Source of the DNA: DAIQNV01 sp038748775
GTDB lineage: Bacteria; Planctomycetota; Phycisphaerae; Phycisphaerales; UBA1924
Reading direction: 5' to 3'
Length of the DNA: 64,000 nt
NCBI GenBank assembly: GCA_038748775.1
Contig: JBCDIT010000008.1
Span: forward strand, 62,001 to 126,000
The notes under the pieces were generated by a model that searched no databases, was not told the DNA's origin, and was given only the letters and a program-made list of their open reading frames with translations. A program made the position numbers and the translations under genes. Positions 9,484 through 18,481 of the stretch are shown piece after piece (position 1 is the first letter of the stretch; each line of letters opens with the position of its first letter).

Positions 9484-10200
9484 TCAGCGGCGCCGACGCC
9501 GGGAAACGACCGCGGCACCGCCGATGAGCGCCACCGATGCTCCGGGCGCCGGAACGGCGCGGACGCTGATGTTGTCGAACTGCAGGTCGAAATCAGTAAA
9601 CCCGAAGAAGAAACCGGGGACGAACGTCGTGAACGCGAACTCATCGACGCTCTGCAACACGCTCGTAAACGTCCGATCGGCCGGCAAAATCGGCGCGAAG
9701 GTGTTGGGATCCTCGTCGCCGTACCCACCCCAACCGATCGGCAGCGCCGTTGCCGAGGTGTCGTCGATCGCAACAGAGAGCGTGGTCCATTCGCCGGTCG
9801 TCGACGAGTTGATAGCGCCCAAGGAGTACCAGACCGACGTGTATGGGAACCCGTTGTCGTTGTCGTAATCGCGGAGTTCAACGATAAACTCGCGACTGAA
9901 CTCGCCCGTAGAAAATTGCGAACTGATCGAGTTGACCTTCACGTCAACGGACAGTTCGATCGCCGACCCATAACGGGTCAAGTCCCCCAGAAAGCCAGAA
10001 TTTGTGCTGTTTCGGAGATCGGCTCCGAAGACGTCGATCATCTGCACGTCAAGCCCGTTTCCGGGATTGCCGGTCGCTGCCACGGTGTCACGCCCGCTGA
10101 CGCTCCAGCCATCGGCCCCCGACTCAAAGTCTGTCGTCACGTCCGCGAGAGCTCCAGACCCTCCGATCGCGATCGCCGCGAGAACAACGTCTTGTTTCAT
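9484..10200 (-). CDS. PEP-CTERM-type exported protein
   Basis: 238 residues. An N-terminal export signal (about residues 1-20, ending ALA) is followed by a beta-rich domain (FESGADGWSVSG near 25, FDLQFDNISV near 205) resembling carbohydrate-binding jelly-roll domains. The end is a sorting signal: VPAPGAS, a short hydrophobic helix, then a run of arginines (RRRRR). That tripartite tail is what exosortase/PEP-CTERM systems recognise, so the protein is probably exported, clipped and placed in the envelope or extracellular matrix. No exosortase gene is in the window. The gene is divergent from the unknown gene at 10290 and shares its short upstream region. Confidence 0.85.
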   Translation of the reverse strand: MKQDVVLAAIAIGGSGALADVTTDFESGADGWSVSGRDTVAATGNPGNGLDVQMIDVFGADLRNSTNSGFLGDLTRYGSAIELSVDVKVNSISSQFSTGEFSREFIVELRDYDNDNGFPYTSVWYSLGAINSSTTGEWTTLSVAIDDTSATALPIGWGGYGDEDPNTFAPILPADRTFTSVLQSVDEFAFTTFVPGFFFGFTDFDLQFDNISVRAVPAPGASVALIGGAAVVSRRRRR

Positions 10201-10254
10201 GCTCTTCCGTTCCTTTTTCCACAGGCCAAATCAGCCATGCCAAGGATACCATGG

Positions 10255-10283
10255 TTGTGCTGAGCACATCTTGAGAATATACT
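10255..10283 (+). promoter_or_regulatory. Sigma-70-like promoter for the gene at 10290
   Basis: TTGTGC (10255-10260), a 17-base spacer, and TATACT (10278-10283). The predicted transcription start falls at about 10290, the A of the ATG, so the mRNA may be leaderless; no Shine-Dalgarno sequence precedes that ATG. Confidence 0.55.
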
Positions 10284-10289
10284 GAGCCT

Positions 10290-11603
10290 ATGTCAACCCC
10301 CGTGTTCAAGTTCGCTGCAACGCCTGGTGCCAGACGCGATGCCGGACCGCCGATCGTCGGTACTATGCCGACTTCCGTGCCTTCGATCGCTCCGACAAAC
10401 CACCTCAGCCCCCCACTCTCCGAGACCGAGGAAGCCGCGCTCATCGCTGCGCTCACGTCTTTGAAACGCGAGTTTCGTTCCCTCATGGGAAGCCTTCCCG
10501 TGAAGGCCCAGACGGCCAGTGGTTTGTCGCGGTTCCTGGACCTTGAACGAACGACGTGCCAGCGGCTGGTGTCCGGGATCTCAGAATCTGCTACCCAGGT
10601 ACGCCTCGTGGCCCAACTCCCAGGGGCTCAAGGGCTGAGGATGGTGGCGAATTCGATTCGGGCCCAGGGCGCCGACACAACGTCGGCCTTAGCGTCGATC
10701 GAGGACTACGACGCTGTCGTAACTCGGCTCGCTGGAAGCCAGAGCAAACTCATCCGACGCATCAACGCGCCGGGTGCTTCGGCCGAACCGCAGGTCACAC
10801 CGGACCAGAATGCGACCCGGGTGTTGTTCGAGTCTGCGGCCGCCTTTACAGGACGATCCAGCGATCTGTGGGTCGCGGCCCACGTCTTCACACCGACGGA
10901 ACGCGCTGACCGTGTGAGGCAAGGCCGTGTCCACGGCCTCTTGGGACACCGATCCGCCCGGAATGCAGTCCCGCTCACGGTGCACGTCTTCGCGACCAAC
11001 GACCCCACACACGAAGACGGGATCGGGTTTCAGCCCGTACGCGCGGAGCGCGACGACGGCGTGCTCGAGGAGTTCTCGACATCGCCCGCGCCGATCGTCC
11101 GATCAAAGACGCCGGGTGTTTCAGTTGTCCAATCGATCGATCGCGATCCCGACGCCCCGCTAGATGATCCGATCGACGTGATGTTTGCCCTCGACGGGCA
11201 AACAGCTCACCCGGCGGTGCTCGACCGGCGTTGCGAGGAGGTCTGGTCGCTCGTCAACTTCCCAGTCCGGCGGATGCTCTTCGATGTCTACCTTCATCGT
11301 GAGCTCGCGAGGACGTGCATCGCCGAACTGGACCATCACCTGTGGCGGCCCGACTTCGAGAGCGAGGACGGTGAGCGTTGGCAGACTCGCTTCCCGAGTA
11401 ATCCAGGCCTTCAGATGTTGCCCAGGGGAAAGGAAGGCGTCGCCACCGACGCATGGGACCGGTACCCCGACCTTCTCAGCGTCCTGTTCGAGCACCACGA
11501 AGCCGAAGCCGACGACTACGTCGGTTTCCGATGCGACGTCGCGTTTCCGGTCTGGCGGACGGGGTATCGGATCAACCTCGACTTCGATTCGTCCGAGCGG
11601 TAA
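10290..11603 (+). CDS. Conserved-looking protein of unknown function with possible N-terminal HTH
   Basis: 437 residues, soluble, with no signal peptide or membrane span. Residues 70-100 (ASGLSRFLDLERTTCQRLVS) read like a helix-turn-helix or homeodomain-like segment, which would make it a regulator, but this is only a pattern. The rest is not recognised. An aromatic- and histidine-rich stretch lies near 325-355 (FDVYLHRELARTCIAELDHH). The start at 10290 fits the promoter; ATG at 10365 is a possible later start. It ends 26 bases before the arginase-family gene, in the same direction, so the two may be co-transcribed. Confidence 0.75.
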   Translation: MSTPVFKFAATPGARRDAGPPIVGTMPTSVPSIAPTNHLSPPLSETEEAALIAALTSLKREFRSLMGSLPVKAQTASGLSRFLDLERTTCQRLVSGISESATQVRLVAQLPGAQGLRMVANSIRAQGADTTSALASIEDYDAVVTRLAGSQSKLIRRINAPGASAEPQVTPDQNATRVLFESAAAFTGRSSDLWVAAHVFTPTERADRVRQGRVHGLLGHRSARNAVPLTVHVFATNDPTHEDGIGFQPVRAERDDGVLEEFSTSPAPIVRSKTPGVSVVQSIDRDPDAPLDDPIDVMFALDGQTAHPAVLDRRCEEVWSLVNFPVRRMLFDVYLHRELARTCIAELDHHLWRPDFESEDGERWQTRFPSNPGLQMLPRGKEGVATDAWDRYPDLLSVLFEHHEAEADDYVGFRCDVAFPVWRTGYRINLDFDSSER

Positions 11604-11629
11604 CGGCCCACCGAAGGCATACTCGGGTC

Positions 11630-12682
11630 ATGAATGCCTTTCACACAGGAAACCCCGGGCCGGGTGACCCGGTCACCGCGGACGACGGGTTCTTGGGATG
11701 CCAAGCCGAACGCGACGCCGCGAGCGTCGTCCTTATCCCGGTGCCCTTTGACGCGACCTGCAGCTCGAGAGCAGGGGCGAGCCTGGGCCCCAGGACCATC
11801 ATCGAATCGTCGGTGTTTCTCGACACGCAAGACGCGGTCTTCGGCACGTTCGAAGAGATCGGCGTTCATCTCGAATCGACCGCCGATTGGATCGAGCCGC
11901 TCTCGATGGATACCAGGCGCCTCGTGGAGTCGCTGCTGGCGCGAGGCCCGGGGCCGGACGATGTTCAACGCATCGCGGAGATCGACGCGGCGTGCGACCG
12001 GGTCCAGTCGTTCGTCTTCGAACGCTGCGCAGCGGCTCTCGCCGAAGGACGCACGCCGGGCGTGATCGGCGGCGAACACGGCGTGAGCTACGCATCGATC
12101 CGAGCCTCATCCGAATCCGGTCCGATCGGCGTGCTCCATGTCGACGCACACCTCGACCTCCGCGATCGCTACCTCGGGCTTGAGTACTCGCACGCATCGG
12201 TCATGCGCAACGCTCTTGATCGGCTTGCCCGGGTTGAGAGGTTGGTGAGCGTGGGGATCCGCGATTGGTCGGCCGAGGAGGCCGATCTCGTCGAAGTGAG
12301 CGACGGTCGCGTCATGCTTATGCGAGATGATGACATCGCGTCGCGTCTTTGCCGAGGCGAGACATGGTCGACGCTCTGCGACGAGATCATCGCCGTACTG
12401 CCCCAGCGGGTTCACGTCAGCTTCGACATCGACGGCCTTGAGCCGGGACTCTGCCCAAACACCGGCACGCCGGTCCCGGGTGGGCTGAGCTTTCGAGACG
12501 CCTCGTACCTTCTCCGCGTGCTCGCCGAGTCGGGCAAGTCTGTCGTCGGGTTCGATCTCGTGGAGGTTGCGCCCCCGGTCGGTGCCGAGGTTCAAGGCGA
12601 ACGCACCCTCGACGGGGTCGTGGGCGCACGAGTTCTTCAGAAGCTCATCGGGTGCGTGTCGTCAAGCAATCGATCTGGTTGA
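11630..12682 (+). CDS. Arginase/agmatinase family protein (ureohydrolase)
   Basis: 350 residues. Ureohydrolases hydrolyse guanidino compounds (arginine, agmatine, formiminoglutamate and similar) with a binuclear manganese centre. All three signature regions are present: GGEHGVS (near 147), VDAHLDLR (near 168) and SFDIDGLEPGLCPNTGTPVP (near 265). The metal-ligand Asp and His residues are kept; the usual DP after DIDGL is EP here. An N-terminal extension of about 30 residues precedes the fold. The exact substrate cannot be assigned. The ATG at 11630 is chosen because the preceding gene stops at 11603 and homology begins soon after. It converges on the site-2 protease gene with a two-base gap. 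Confidence 0.88.
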   Translation: MNAFHTGNPGPGDPVTADDGFLGCQAERDAASVVLIPVPFDATCSSRAGASLGPRTIIESSVFLDTQDAVFGTFEEIGVHLESTADWIEPLSMDTRRLVESLLARGPGPDDVQRIAEIDAACDRVQSFVFERCAAALAEGRTPGVIGGEHGVSYASIRASSESGPIGVLHVDAHLDLRDRYLGLEYSHASVMRNALDRLARVERLVSVGIRDWSAEEADLVEVSDGRVMLMRDDDIASRLCRGETWSTLCDEIIAVLPQRVHVSFDIDGLEPGLCPNTGTPVPGGLSFRDASYLLRVLAESGKSVVGFDLVEVAPPVGAEVQGERTLDGVVGARVLQKLIGCVSSSNRSG

Positions 12683-12684
12683 GA

Positions 12685-13368
12685 TCAAGGCACGATCGCC
12701 TTCAAGCCGGCAACCAGTACCGCAAGGAACGCGCCGCCGATCTCGCCGCTTGCGCGCATGATGTACTCGGCGCCGAACGCGAAGAGCAGCATGAATCCCC
12801 CGAGCATGACCCAACGCCCGTTCTGCGAATCGGCGAAGCGGGCATACGCCGGCGAGTATTCGGCGAGTATTCGACCGCCATCAAGGGGGACAATCGGGGC
12901 CAGGTTGAACAAGCCGAGAACGATGTTGAGCATGACGCCCAGGAAGAAGAAGAACTCGAAGTTGCTCAAGAGTGGATCGGCGATCCCGACCTTCGGCGCG
13001 AACACGACCCAGAGGGCGAACAGCACACCCGACGCCAACGCCAACGCGAAGTTCATCGCAGGCCCGGCGAAGGTGACCAGTGCCACGCCGTGACGGCCAC
13101 GAATCCTCGATGGATTGATCGGCATAGCGCCCCAGGCGATGCCGATGAGCGCAAACACGATGAGACTGAACATGCCCAGGTGGACGAGCGGGTTCCAGGT
13201 CATGTGACCGGTGACGATCGGGGTGTCGTCGCCGAGCCGGACCGCCGCCCAGCCGTGGGCCAGTTCATGGAGCGTGATCGACCCGATAACAACAACAACC
13301 CACGCGAGAACAGCCGCGAAGCCCCGCGATGGATCGTTGAGCATGTCGGCGACCCACCAGTCAACCAA
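12685..13368 (-). CDS. Site-2 protease family (M50) intramembrane metalloprotease
   Basis: 227 residues with about five or six hydrophobic segments. The zinc motif HELAHG lies in the first membrane helix after residue 30, and the second motif NLAPIVPLDGGRI near 160 supplies the third metal ligand (Asp). This is the short M50B type without a PDZ domain. Such proteases cut membrane-bound proteins, often anti-sigma factors; whether it acts on the anti-sigma proteins encoded nearby is unknown. It lies 27 bases downstream of rplT in the same direction and may be read from the ribosomal transcript. Confidence 0.9.
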   Translation of the reverse strand: MVDWWVADMLNDPSRGFAAVLAWVVVVIGSITLHELAHGWAAVRLGDDTPIVTGHMTWNPLVHLGMFSLIVFALIGIAWGAMPINPSRIRGRHGVALVTFAGPAMNFALALASGVLFALWVVFAPKVGIADPLLSNFEFFFFLGVMLNIVLGLFNLAPIVPLDGGRILAEYSPAYARFADSQNGRWVMLGGFMLLFAFGAEYIMRASGEIGGAFLAVLVAGLKAIVP

Positions 13369-13395
13369 GGGCGGGCTCCCGATGAGGGAAGGAGA

Positions 13396-13776
13396 TCAAG
13401 CCGCTGCGTTGGCCGGGGTGGCCTTCGACGCTTCGGTCGCGATCTTCACGAGCTCGTCGAAGAGCTTGGGATCCTCGATCGCAATCAGGCTGAGCATCTT
13501 GCGGTTCAGGACGATGCCGGAGAGCTTGAGGCCGTTCATCACGAGGCTGTAGCGGGTGCCCCGCATCTTGCACGCCGCGGTGATACGCGTGATCCAGAGA
13601 GCCCGGAAGTTCCGCTTGCGCTGGCGACGGTCGCGATAGGCGTACACGCCGGCGCGGATGATCGCGTCCTTCGCGCGGTACGGGCTCTTGTGGTTCGAGC
13701 CAAAGTAGCCACGGGCCTGACGGAGGAGACGCTTGCGGGCCTGATTGCGGGCCGCACCCTTACGAACGCGAGGCAT
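13396..13776 (-). CDS. rplT: 50S ribosomal protein bL20
   Basis: 126 residues with the characteristic N-terminus MPRVRKGAARNQARKRLLRQ and the conserved core GSNHKSPYRAKDAIIRAGVY and FRALWITRI. The protein binds 23S rRNA early in 50S assembly. The C-terminal dozen residues are an alanine-rich extension. It follows rpmI by 72 bases, the usual rpmI-rplT order; infC, often first in this operon, is not next to them here. Confidence 0.98.
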   Translation of the reverse strand: MPRVRKGAARNQARKRLLRQARGYFGSNHKSPYRAKDAIIRAGVYAYRDRRQRKRNFRALWITRITAACKMRGTRYSLVMNGLKLSGIVLNRKMLSLIAIEDPKLFDELVKIATEASKATPANAAA

Positions 13777-13848
13777 GGTTCAAACTCCTGCAGTCCGGCG
13801 GAGCGGGCGATCTGCCCGGCTTAGGGCCCGACGGACAATTTCGGCGGA

Positions 13849-14148
13849 TCAGTCGTTCTGAGCTTCGGCAGCCGCGGCTTCGCGCTTGGTGCGACGCTCG
13901 GCGGGGGACGGGCTCCTGCGGAGCGACGCGAGCGGCTGGGTGCGTCCACGAAGGCGGCGGAAGAGCAACGCCTCGAAACGCTTCGCTTCGCCGTCAGCCA
14001 CCAGCGTGTCGTGACGGAGCTGACGCAGGCGCTTGGCCGACTTGTGGCTGCTCAAGTGCTTGTGGTACCCGGAGCGGTGCCGCACTTTGCCGGACTTGGT
14101 GATCCGAACTCGCTTGAGCAACCCCTTGTGAGGCTTGTTCTTCGGCAT
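13849..14148 (-). CDS. rpmI: 50S ribosomal protein bL35
   Basis: 99 residues, longer than the usual 65. The first 65 match bL35 (MPKNKPHKGLLKRVRITKSG and RSGYHKHLSSHKSAKRLRQL). The last 30 or so residues are a basic then acidic extension rich in Arg, Glu and Ala, as seen in some planctomycetes. It is upstream of rplT. The 166 bases before it hold no recognised gene; infC is absent. Confidence 0.96.
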   Translation of the reverse strand: MPKNKPHKGLLKRVRITKSGKVRHRSGYHKHLSSHKSAKRLRQLRHDTLVADGEAKRFEALLFRRLRGRTQPLASLRRSPSPAERRTKREAAAAEAQND

Positions 14149-14314
14149 GACAACCCGACTCCGAGCAAGGGACGGCGTGACGCCGACCCGGTGTGTCTAC
14201 TTGGTTCGCCCCGACCGGGAAACGTGCCGGACGCGGCGGGACCGAAACAGTAGGCGGCCTGCGTCCACCAGCCAAACGTGGGCAAGGCGCGAGTTGGCGA
14301 ATCGAGAGGGAGCG

Positions 14315-15514
14315 TCAGGGGCCCAGGAAGGCGTCATCGGGAGAGTCGGGCAGTTCGTTACCCTTTACCAACCCAACCCGACTCCGAACTGAATGGATCA
14401 CCTGCTCGATGGGCCGCGGGAGCCAGATGTTGTCCCCCCGAACAACGGGAGACTCCGTCCACTGAACGGTCCCGTCGACGCGGAGCACGTGCTGGCCCTC
14501 ACCACCGTGGTTCGGGCTGTTGGCCTCGGGGATAATCGGCTCGCCCCTCGACGCCCGGATCACGACCGGCGACCGATCGGCCATGACGACGGCGCGCCCC
14601 GAGAGGACCGCGACCTTGGCCACCCTTGGCGACATGATGCGGTAGCTGTACGAGACTTCGTCGAGAGACCGCCAGTCGACCGCCTCGGGCTCGAGCACCC
14701 TCGTCGGGGCCCTGTCGTTCCCGGGGCAGGCCAACGCGTCAAGCCCCGCGTGCCCGGTACGGACAAGCGTGAAGAGGTTGGCCGAGTTCGAACGCTCGGG
14801 GGTCGTCCCGACGTCCATCCAACTGCCACCGAAGCCGGCGGTCGCCATCGGCAACGACTCGCGGTAGTCACCGGCGTACATACCGAAGCCCTGGGCTGCC
14901 TGACTCATGTTGCCCAGGCACGCGGACCGCTGGACGTTCGAGCGGTACGCCGACAAAGCCGGGACGAAGACGGCAGAGAGAAGCAAGAGAATCGACGCCG
15001 CAGCGACCACGTCAGCCATCCGGAACGAGCCACGCGTGGACGACACCGGCTCAAACTCAAGCGGGGCTTCGGCCGACTCGACCGCGCTCAGCGTGGCCTC
15101 GATACGCCGATGGCGTGTCGAGTTCATCCATGCCTCGCCCTCAGAAGGCAACGTGGTGAGGTCGTGGCCGATGCGGTCGACAACCTTCGCCCGACCCGCC
15201 AGCGCCGACGGCACCCGATCGGCCCGGAACCCGGACATGACATAGGACTCAACGGCCGCGTCCGACAAGTCATCGAGCACTGGCGCCGTCTCTCCGGGCG
15301 CCTCACCGAGCGCAGACAGCACCCGCTCGACGCGCAACCGCTTGCCACCCAGGTGGCTCGAACTGCCCGAGTCGAGCAGGCCTAGGAGGCGGGCAACGCG
15401 CTCAGCGTCGTCCCTCACCTCGGGCTCGACTCTGTCCAAGTCAAAGTTCGCATCGACGAACGCATCCAGCGCCCGGGCGTCGCGTTCGTTCGAAAAAGCA
15501 ACGTCTCCGTTCAT
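14315..15514 (-). CDS. Putative transmembrane anti-sigma protein with prepilin-like outer domain
   Basis: 399 residues with one membrane span near 170-192 (VVAAASILLLLSAVFVPALS). The inner 165 residues are charged and partly repetitive. The outer part resembles the body of type II secretion prepilin-like proteins: RSACLGNMSQAAQGFGMYAGD matches the CLxNLxQLGxAxxMYAxD pattern, and a later GGEGQHVLRVDGTVQWTE matches the HNGGxNVLFxDGHVxW pattern. The gene starts at ATG 15514 inside an ATGA overlap with the ECF sigma gene upstream, so it is very likely its anti-sigma partner. No zinc anti-sigma motif (HxxxCxxC) is seen. Confidence 0.75.
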   Translation of the reverse strand: MNGDVAFSNERDARALDAFVDANFDLDRVEPEVRDDAERVARLLGLLDSGSSSHLGGKRLRVERVLSALGEAPGETAPVLDDLSDAAVESYVMSGFRADRVPSALAGRAKVVDRIGHDLTTLPSEGEAWMNSTRHRRIEATLSAVESAEAPLEFEPVSSTRGSFRMADVVAAASILLLLSAVFVPALSAYRSNVQRSACLGNMSQAAQGFGMYAGDYRESLPMATAGFGGSWMDVGTTPERSNSANLFTLVRTGHAGLDALACPGNDRAPTRVLEPEAVDWRSLDEVSYSYRIMSPRVAKVAVLSGRAVVMADRSPVVIRASRGEPIIPEANSPNHGGEGQHVLRVDGTVQWTESPVVRGDNIWLPRPIEQVIHSVRSRVGLVKGNELPDSPDDAFLGP

Positions 15515-16188
15515 TGCTCTCCTTCAAGGCGTGCTTCGCTGGCGGCGAGTCGCTGTCGCCAGCTCTTCGCGAACCCGGCAACCGCCGCATGGAGCCTCGA
15601 TTTGACCGTCCCGAGCGGGATGTCGAGGTCGTCGGCGATTTGGGCGTAGCTCAATCGCTGGAAATAGGCGAGCAGCAAGATCTCGCGCAGGGTCGGGCTG
15701 AGATCGTCGACGGCTTGCTGCACGAGTGAGTCCCGTTCCGTATCGCCGAGCCGGTCTCCCGGCCCTTCGGTGTTGACCTCGATCAGATCGATGAACGACG
15801 ACTGACGCCCATCGCGTTCCCCGCCGCCACCCACGGGCGCCGAGAGCGGCACCATGTGACGACGACCCTTCTTACGGAGCAGGTCCCGCGCTTTGTTCGC
15901 CGCAACCGTGAACAACCAGGGCCGGAACGACCGGTTTGCATCAAACGTGCCGGCTGACTGGTGGATTTGCAGGAACGCGTCCTGAAACGCGTCTTCCGCG
16001 AGCTGACGATCGCCGGTCATCCTGAACAAAAACCGCATAAGATCATCATGATGACGATCAAGGAGGTTCCGAAGTGCCTCGGAGTCGCCCTCTCGGTAGC
16101 GGATGAAGAGTCGCTCGTCAGTTGGCGTTGCCACGGTGGGTCGGTTGCTCCGTGCGAAGGGGGTGCTCGACTGCGAAAGGATCGACAT
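15511..16188 (-). CDS. ECF-family RNA polymerase sigma factor
   Basis: Region 2 (LMRFLFRMTGDRQLAEDAFQ, then FRPWLFTVAANKARDLLR) and region 4 (LSPTLREILLLAYFQRLSYA, then PLGTVKSRLHAA) are typical of extracytoplasmic-function sigma factors. About 225 residues from ATG 16188; a TTG at 16230 preceded by AAGGA would add 14 residues. The ATGA overlap with the downstream membrane protein suggests that protein holds it inactive. A second ECF gene diverges from this one across about 200 bases (16189-16402), which presumably hold both promoters. Confidence 0.93.
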   Translation of the reverse strand: MSILSQSSTPFARSNRPTVATPTDERLFIRYREGDSEALRNLLDRHHDDLMRFLFRMTGDRQLAEDAFQDAFLQIHQSAGTFDANRSFRPWLFTVAANKARDLLRKKGRRHMVPLSAPVGGGGERDGRQSSFIDLIEVNTEGPGDRLGDTERDSLVQQAVDDLSPTLREILLLAYFQRLSYAQIADDLDIPLGTVKSRLHAAVAGFAKSWRQRLAASEARLEGEQ

Positions 16189-16402
16189 ACGGCCCAGGAA
16201 AGCCCCAAAGACCGGAGCCAGACCTATCAAAGTCCGATTCCTTGCGTCGTTCAGACTCGCACTTTACGTGCGACCGGCGGTGGCGGGTCGTCACGAACCG
16301 GAAATCGCCCGGGGAGGCCGCGGCTTTCGGACCGATGCTTGAGTTGCACAGTCATCGGTATTGAGGCAATCTGGATCCGTCCGCGGCGTTTGTCCTTTGA
16401 AC

Positions 16403-17107
16403 ATGGGAGCACCTGTGCTGGAGCCGAGTGGCGGTCAATCCGCTTCGTCCCCTCAGAGCGCCCAAGGTCTGCGTCTCACGCGGGTCGCGTCCGACCCGCC
16501 CGGCCAATCAGGGGTTGGGACCTCCGGCGGCGACGCCGGCCCAGAGGACGTCACGGCGACGGTCGCCGCGGCGGCGAAAGGTGACCAGGCGGCATGGGCA
16601 CGGCTGGTATCCGCGTATTCGCCCAGGGTTTTCGCGATGGTTCGATCGAGGGTCCGAGATCCCGAGCTTTCCGAAGAGATCACCCAGTCGGTGTTCGCGA
16701 CGGTGGCTCGCCAGCTTGGGAACAACGACGGGTATCGCGAGCAAGGGCGTTTCGAGGCGTGGCTCTTCAGGGTTGCGCTGAATCGCGTACGCGACGAAGC
16801 GAGGCGGCGCAAACGTCGCTCGGCGCTCCAGGAACGCATTTCGGTCGATCCGCTCGTGGCCGGAAGCTCTGTACAAGACGTCCAACGAGCGGACACAGAC
16901 CAGCTCTCGGGGCTTCGCGAAGCCCTCGGCAAGCTGGGCGAAAGAGACCGAGACATCATCGAGTTGCGCCACCACGCGCAAATGAGCTTCAAGCAGATCG
17001 CCGAGTCGTTGGGTGAACCCGTCGGCACGCTGCTCGCCAGGCACCACCGAGCACTGCGCAAACTGCGGGACATGATCGGTTCGGATGAATCGGAGGCGTC
17101 GGAATGA
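16403..17107 (+). CDS. ECF-family RNA polymerase sigma factor
   Basis: About 234 residues. A Ser/Gly/Pro-rich leader of about 45 residues precedes the sigma domains. Region 2 is visible as ARLVSAYSPRVFAMVRSRVR, then EEITQSVFATVARQL and FEAWLFRVALNRVRDEARRR. Region 4 is visible as LGERDRDIIELRHHAQMSFK, then IAESLGEPVGTLLARHHRAL. ATG 16403 is chosen; an in-frame TTG at 16361 is possible. No good Shine-Dalgarno is visible for either. The next gene overlaps by ATGA and looks like its anti-sigma factor. Confidence 0.92.
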   Translation: MGAPVLEPSGGQSASSPQSAQGLRLTRVASDPPGQSGVGTSGGDAGPEDVTATVAAAAKGDQAAWARLVSAYSPRVFAMVRSRVRDPELSEEITQSVFATVARQLGNNDGYREQGRFEAWLFRVALNRVRDEARRRKRRSALQERISVDPLVAGSSVQDVQRADTDQLSGLREALGKLGERDRDIIELRHHAQMSFKQIAESLGEPVGTLLARHHRALRKLRDMIGSDESEASE

Positions 17108-17598
17108 GTCAAGACAACACGACCGGCACCCCCCAGGATCTCGCCGGTATCGAATCCCAACTCGAGCAACTCGCCCAGATCGAGCGTGCATCGATGCCCG
17201 AGGGGCTGGCTGATCGCATCGTTCAGGAAACATCGGGCGACCTCGCCGCCCGAACGGTCATCGGTCGAATCGGGTTCCGCAAGGCCGCGATATGGGGCAG
17301 CGGGATCGCCGCCGCCGCCGCGGTCGTCGCGTCGATCCCCGTCGTGCTCTCGAACCCCACGCCACCCCGGGTCGCGAAGACGAGCAACGACGGCGTTGTT
17401 GTGGACGACGGAACGCTCACCGAGTCTGACCTTGACGCGTTCGTGTTCGTTGCGTCGATCTTTGACGACGACGAATGGGCAGCGTCGTGGTCGGGTGACC
17501 TCGATGAGGTCGGCGAGAACGCGGCGAGCCTCGACGCGGCCCTGGACGACCCATGGGCAGAGATCGGCGCTTGGGTCAGCACCGAGAGTGACACGTGA
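17104..17598 (+). CDS. Probable anti-sigma factor (single membrane span)
   Basis: 164 residues. A short cytoplasmic part (1-60) is followed by one membrane span near 63-82 (KAAIWGSGIAAAAAVVASIP) and an acidic outer tail. It overlaps the ECF sigma gene by ATGA, the common layout for a sigma factor and its membrane-bound inhibitor. There is no recognisable zinc-binding anti-sigma motif, so the function is inferred from position and topology only. Confidence 0.7.
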   Translation: MSQDNTTGTPQDLAGIESQLEQLAQIERASMPEGLADRIVQETSGDLAARTVIGRIGFRKAAIWGSGIAAAAAVVASIPVVLSNPTPPRVAKTSNDGVVVDDGTLTESDLDAFVFVASIFDDDEWAASWSGDLDEVGENAASLDAALDDPWAEIGAWVSTESDT

Positions 17599-17621
17599 TA
17601 CGGACTACCGGAGAAACCGCC

Positions 17622-18473
17622 ATGTCGACCCGTCTCATCGTTCTCGCGCTGGTCGCCGGGTTTGCGATGCCGCTGGCCGCGCAGCCCGGTCGCGTCCAGA
17701 TGGACCGGGAGAGGCTCGCCGAACGTCTCGATGAACGCATCGTGGACGTTGAACGGATGCTTGAAAAGATGAAGTCGGCACGGGTGTCGCTCGACGAGGG
17801 GGCCGAACCGGCGGACGTGATCGACGAAATTCTTGATGTCCAGCGCGACCTTCTCGAACGGGGCCCGCTCGCGAACCTGATGGCCCGGCGAGACGAACGC
17901 GGCGGGGGCATGTTCCAGAATCCACGCGGCGAGCGCCCCGACCGCCGCAACCGGCTTGGACCTGCCGGACCGAGGGATGACGCGGACCGGAAGGACGTAG
18001 ACGCGTTCCTCGAACGCAACGTACCCGAAGGTCGCCACTGGCTGAACAAGCTCCGCGAAACCGACCATCCGCTCGCCGACCGCATGGTCCGCAGGATCGA
18101 AGGTCGTGTTTTCGAATTGATCACGATTGAGAAGTCGGACCCGACGCTCGCGTCGCTCAAGATCGCCGAGGTCACCTCGGAAGTCCGCGTCATGCAGGCC
18201 GCGAGAGCACTCGGGCGTGCGAGCGAATCGGACCGCGACGAGGCAAAGGACGCGCTCCGGGTCGCGTTGAGCGATCAATTCGATGCGCACCTCGCCATCC
18301 TTCGCCACGACGCCGTGCGCGCCGCTGAACGGATCGATGACCTCGAACGAGAAATCGTCGTACGCGAAGAAGAAAAAGCTACCTTCCTCGAGACAAAGCT
18401 CGAGGAAATGGAGTTCCGTGTCCGCGCGTTCGAACGCCTCGGAGGCGGTCGGCGGGACCGCATTGAGCCGTAA
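17622..18473 (+). CDS. Exported helical protein of unknown function
   Basis: 283 residues. The signal peptide is MSTRLIVLALVAGFAMPLAA. The mature part is highly charged and helical (RLAERLDERIVDVERMLEKM near 30; a Glu/Lys/Arg-rich coiled coil near the C-terminus). This layout recalls small periplasmic stress proteins such as Spy/CpxP, without a clear LTxxQ motif. ATG 17622 is chosen over an in-frame GTG at 17595 because GGAG lies 8 bases upstream and the signal peptide begins there. It follows the anti-sigma gene by 23 bases and is probably third in that operon, perhaps a regulator or sensor of the envelope signal. Confidence 0.75.
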   Translation: MSTRLIVLALVAGFAMPLAAQPGRVQMDRERLAERLDERIVDVERMLEKMKSARVSLDEGAEPADVIDEILDVQRDLLERGPLANLMARRDERGGGMFQNPRGERPDRRNRLGPAGPRDDADRKDVDAFLERNVPEGRHWLNKLRETDHPLADRMVRRIEGRVFELITIEKSDPTLASLKIAEVTSEVRVMQAARALGRASESDRDEAKDALRVALSDQFDAHLAILRHDAVRAAERIDDLEREIVVREEEKATFLETKLEEMEFRVRAFERLGGGRRDRIEP

Positions 18474-18481
18474 CCCGGTCG

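Noticed and set aside
12430..12470. Arginase motif DIDGLEP read as loss of activity
   Set aside because: The metal-binding Asp residues (DID) are intact; the changed Asp after GL is not a metal ligand, so activity is not ruled out.
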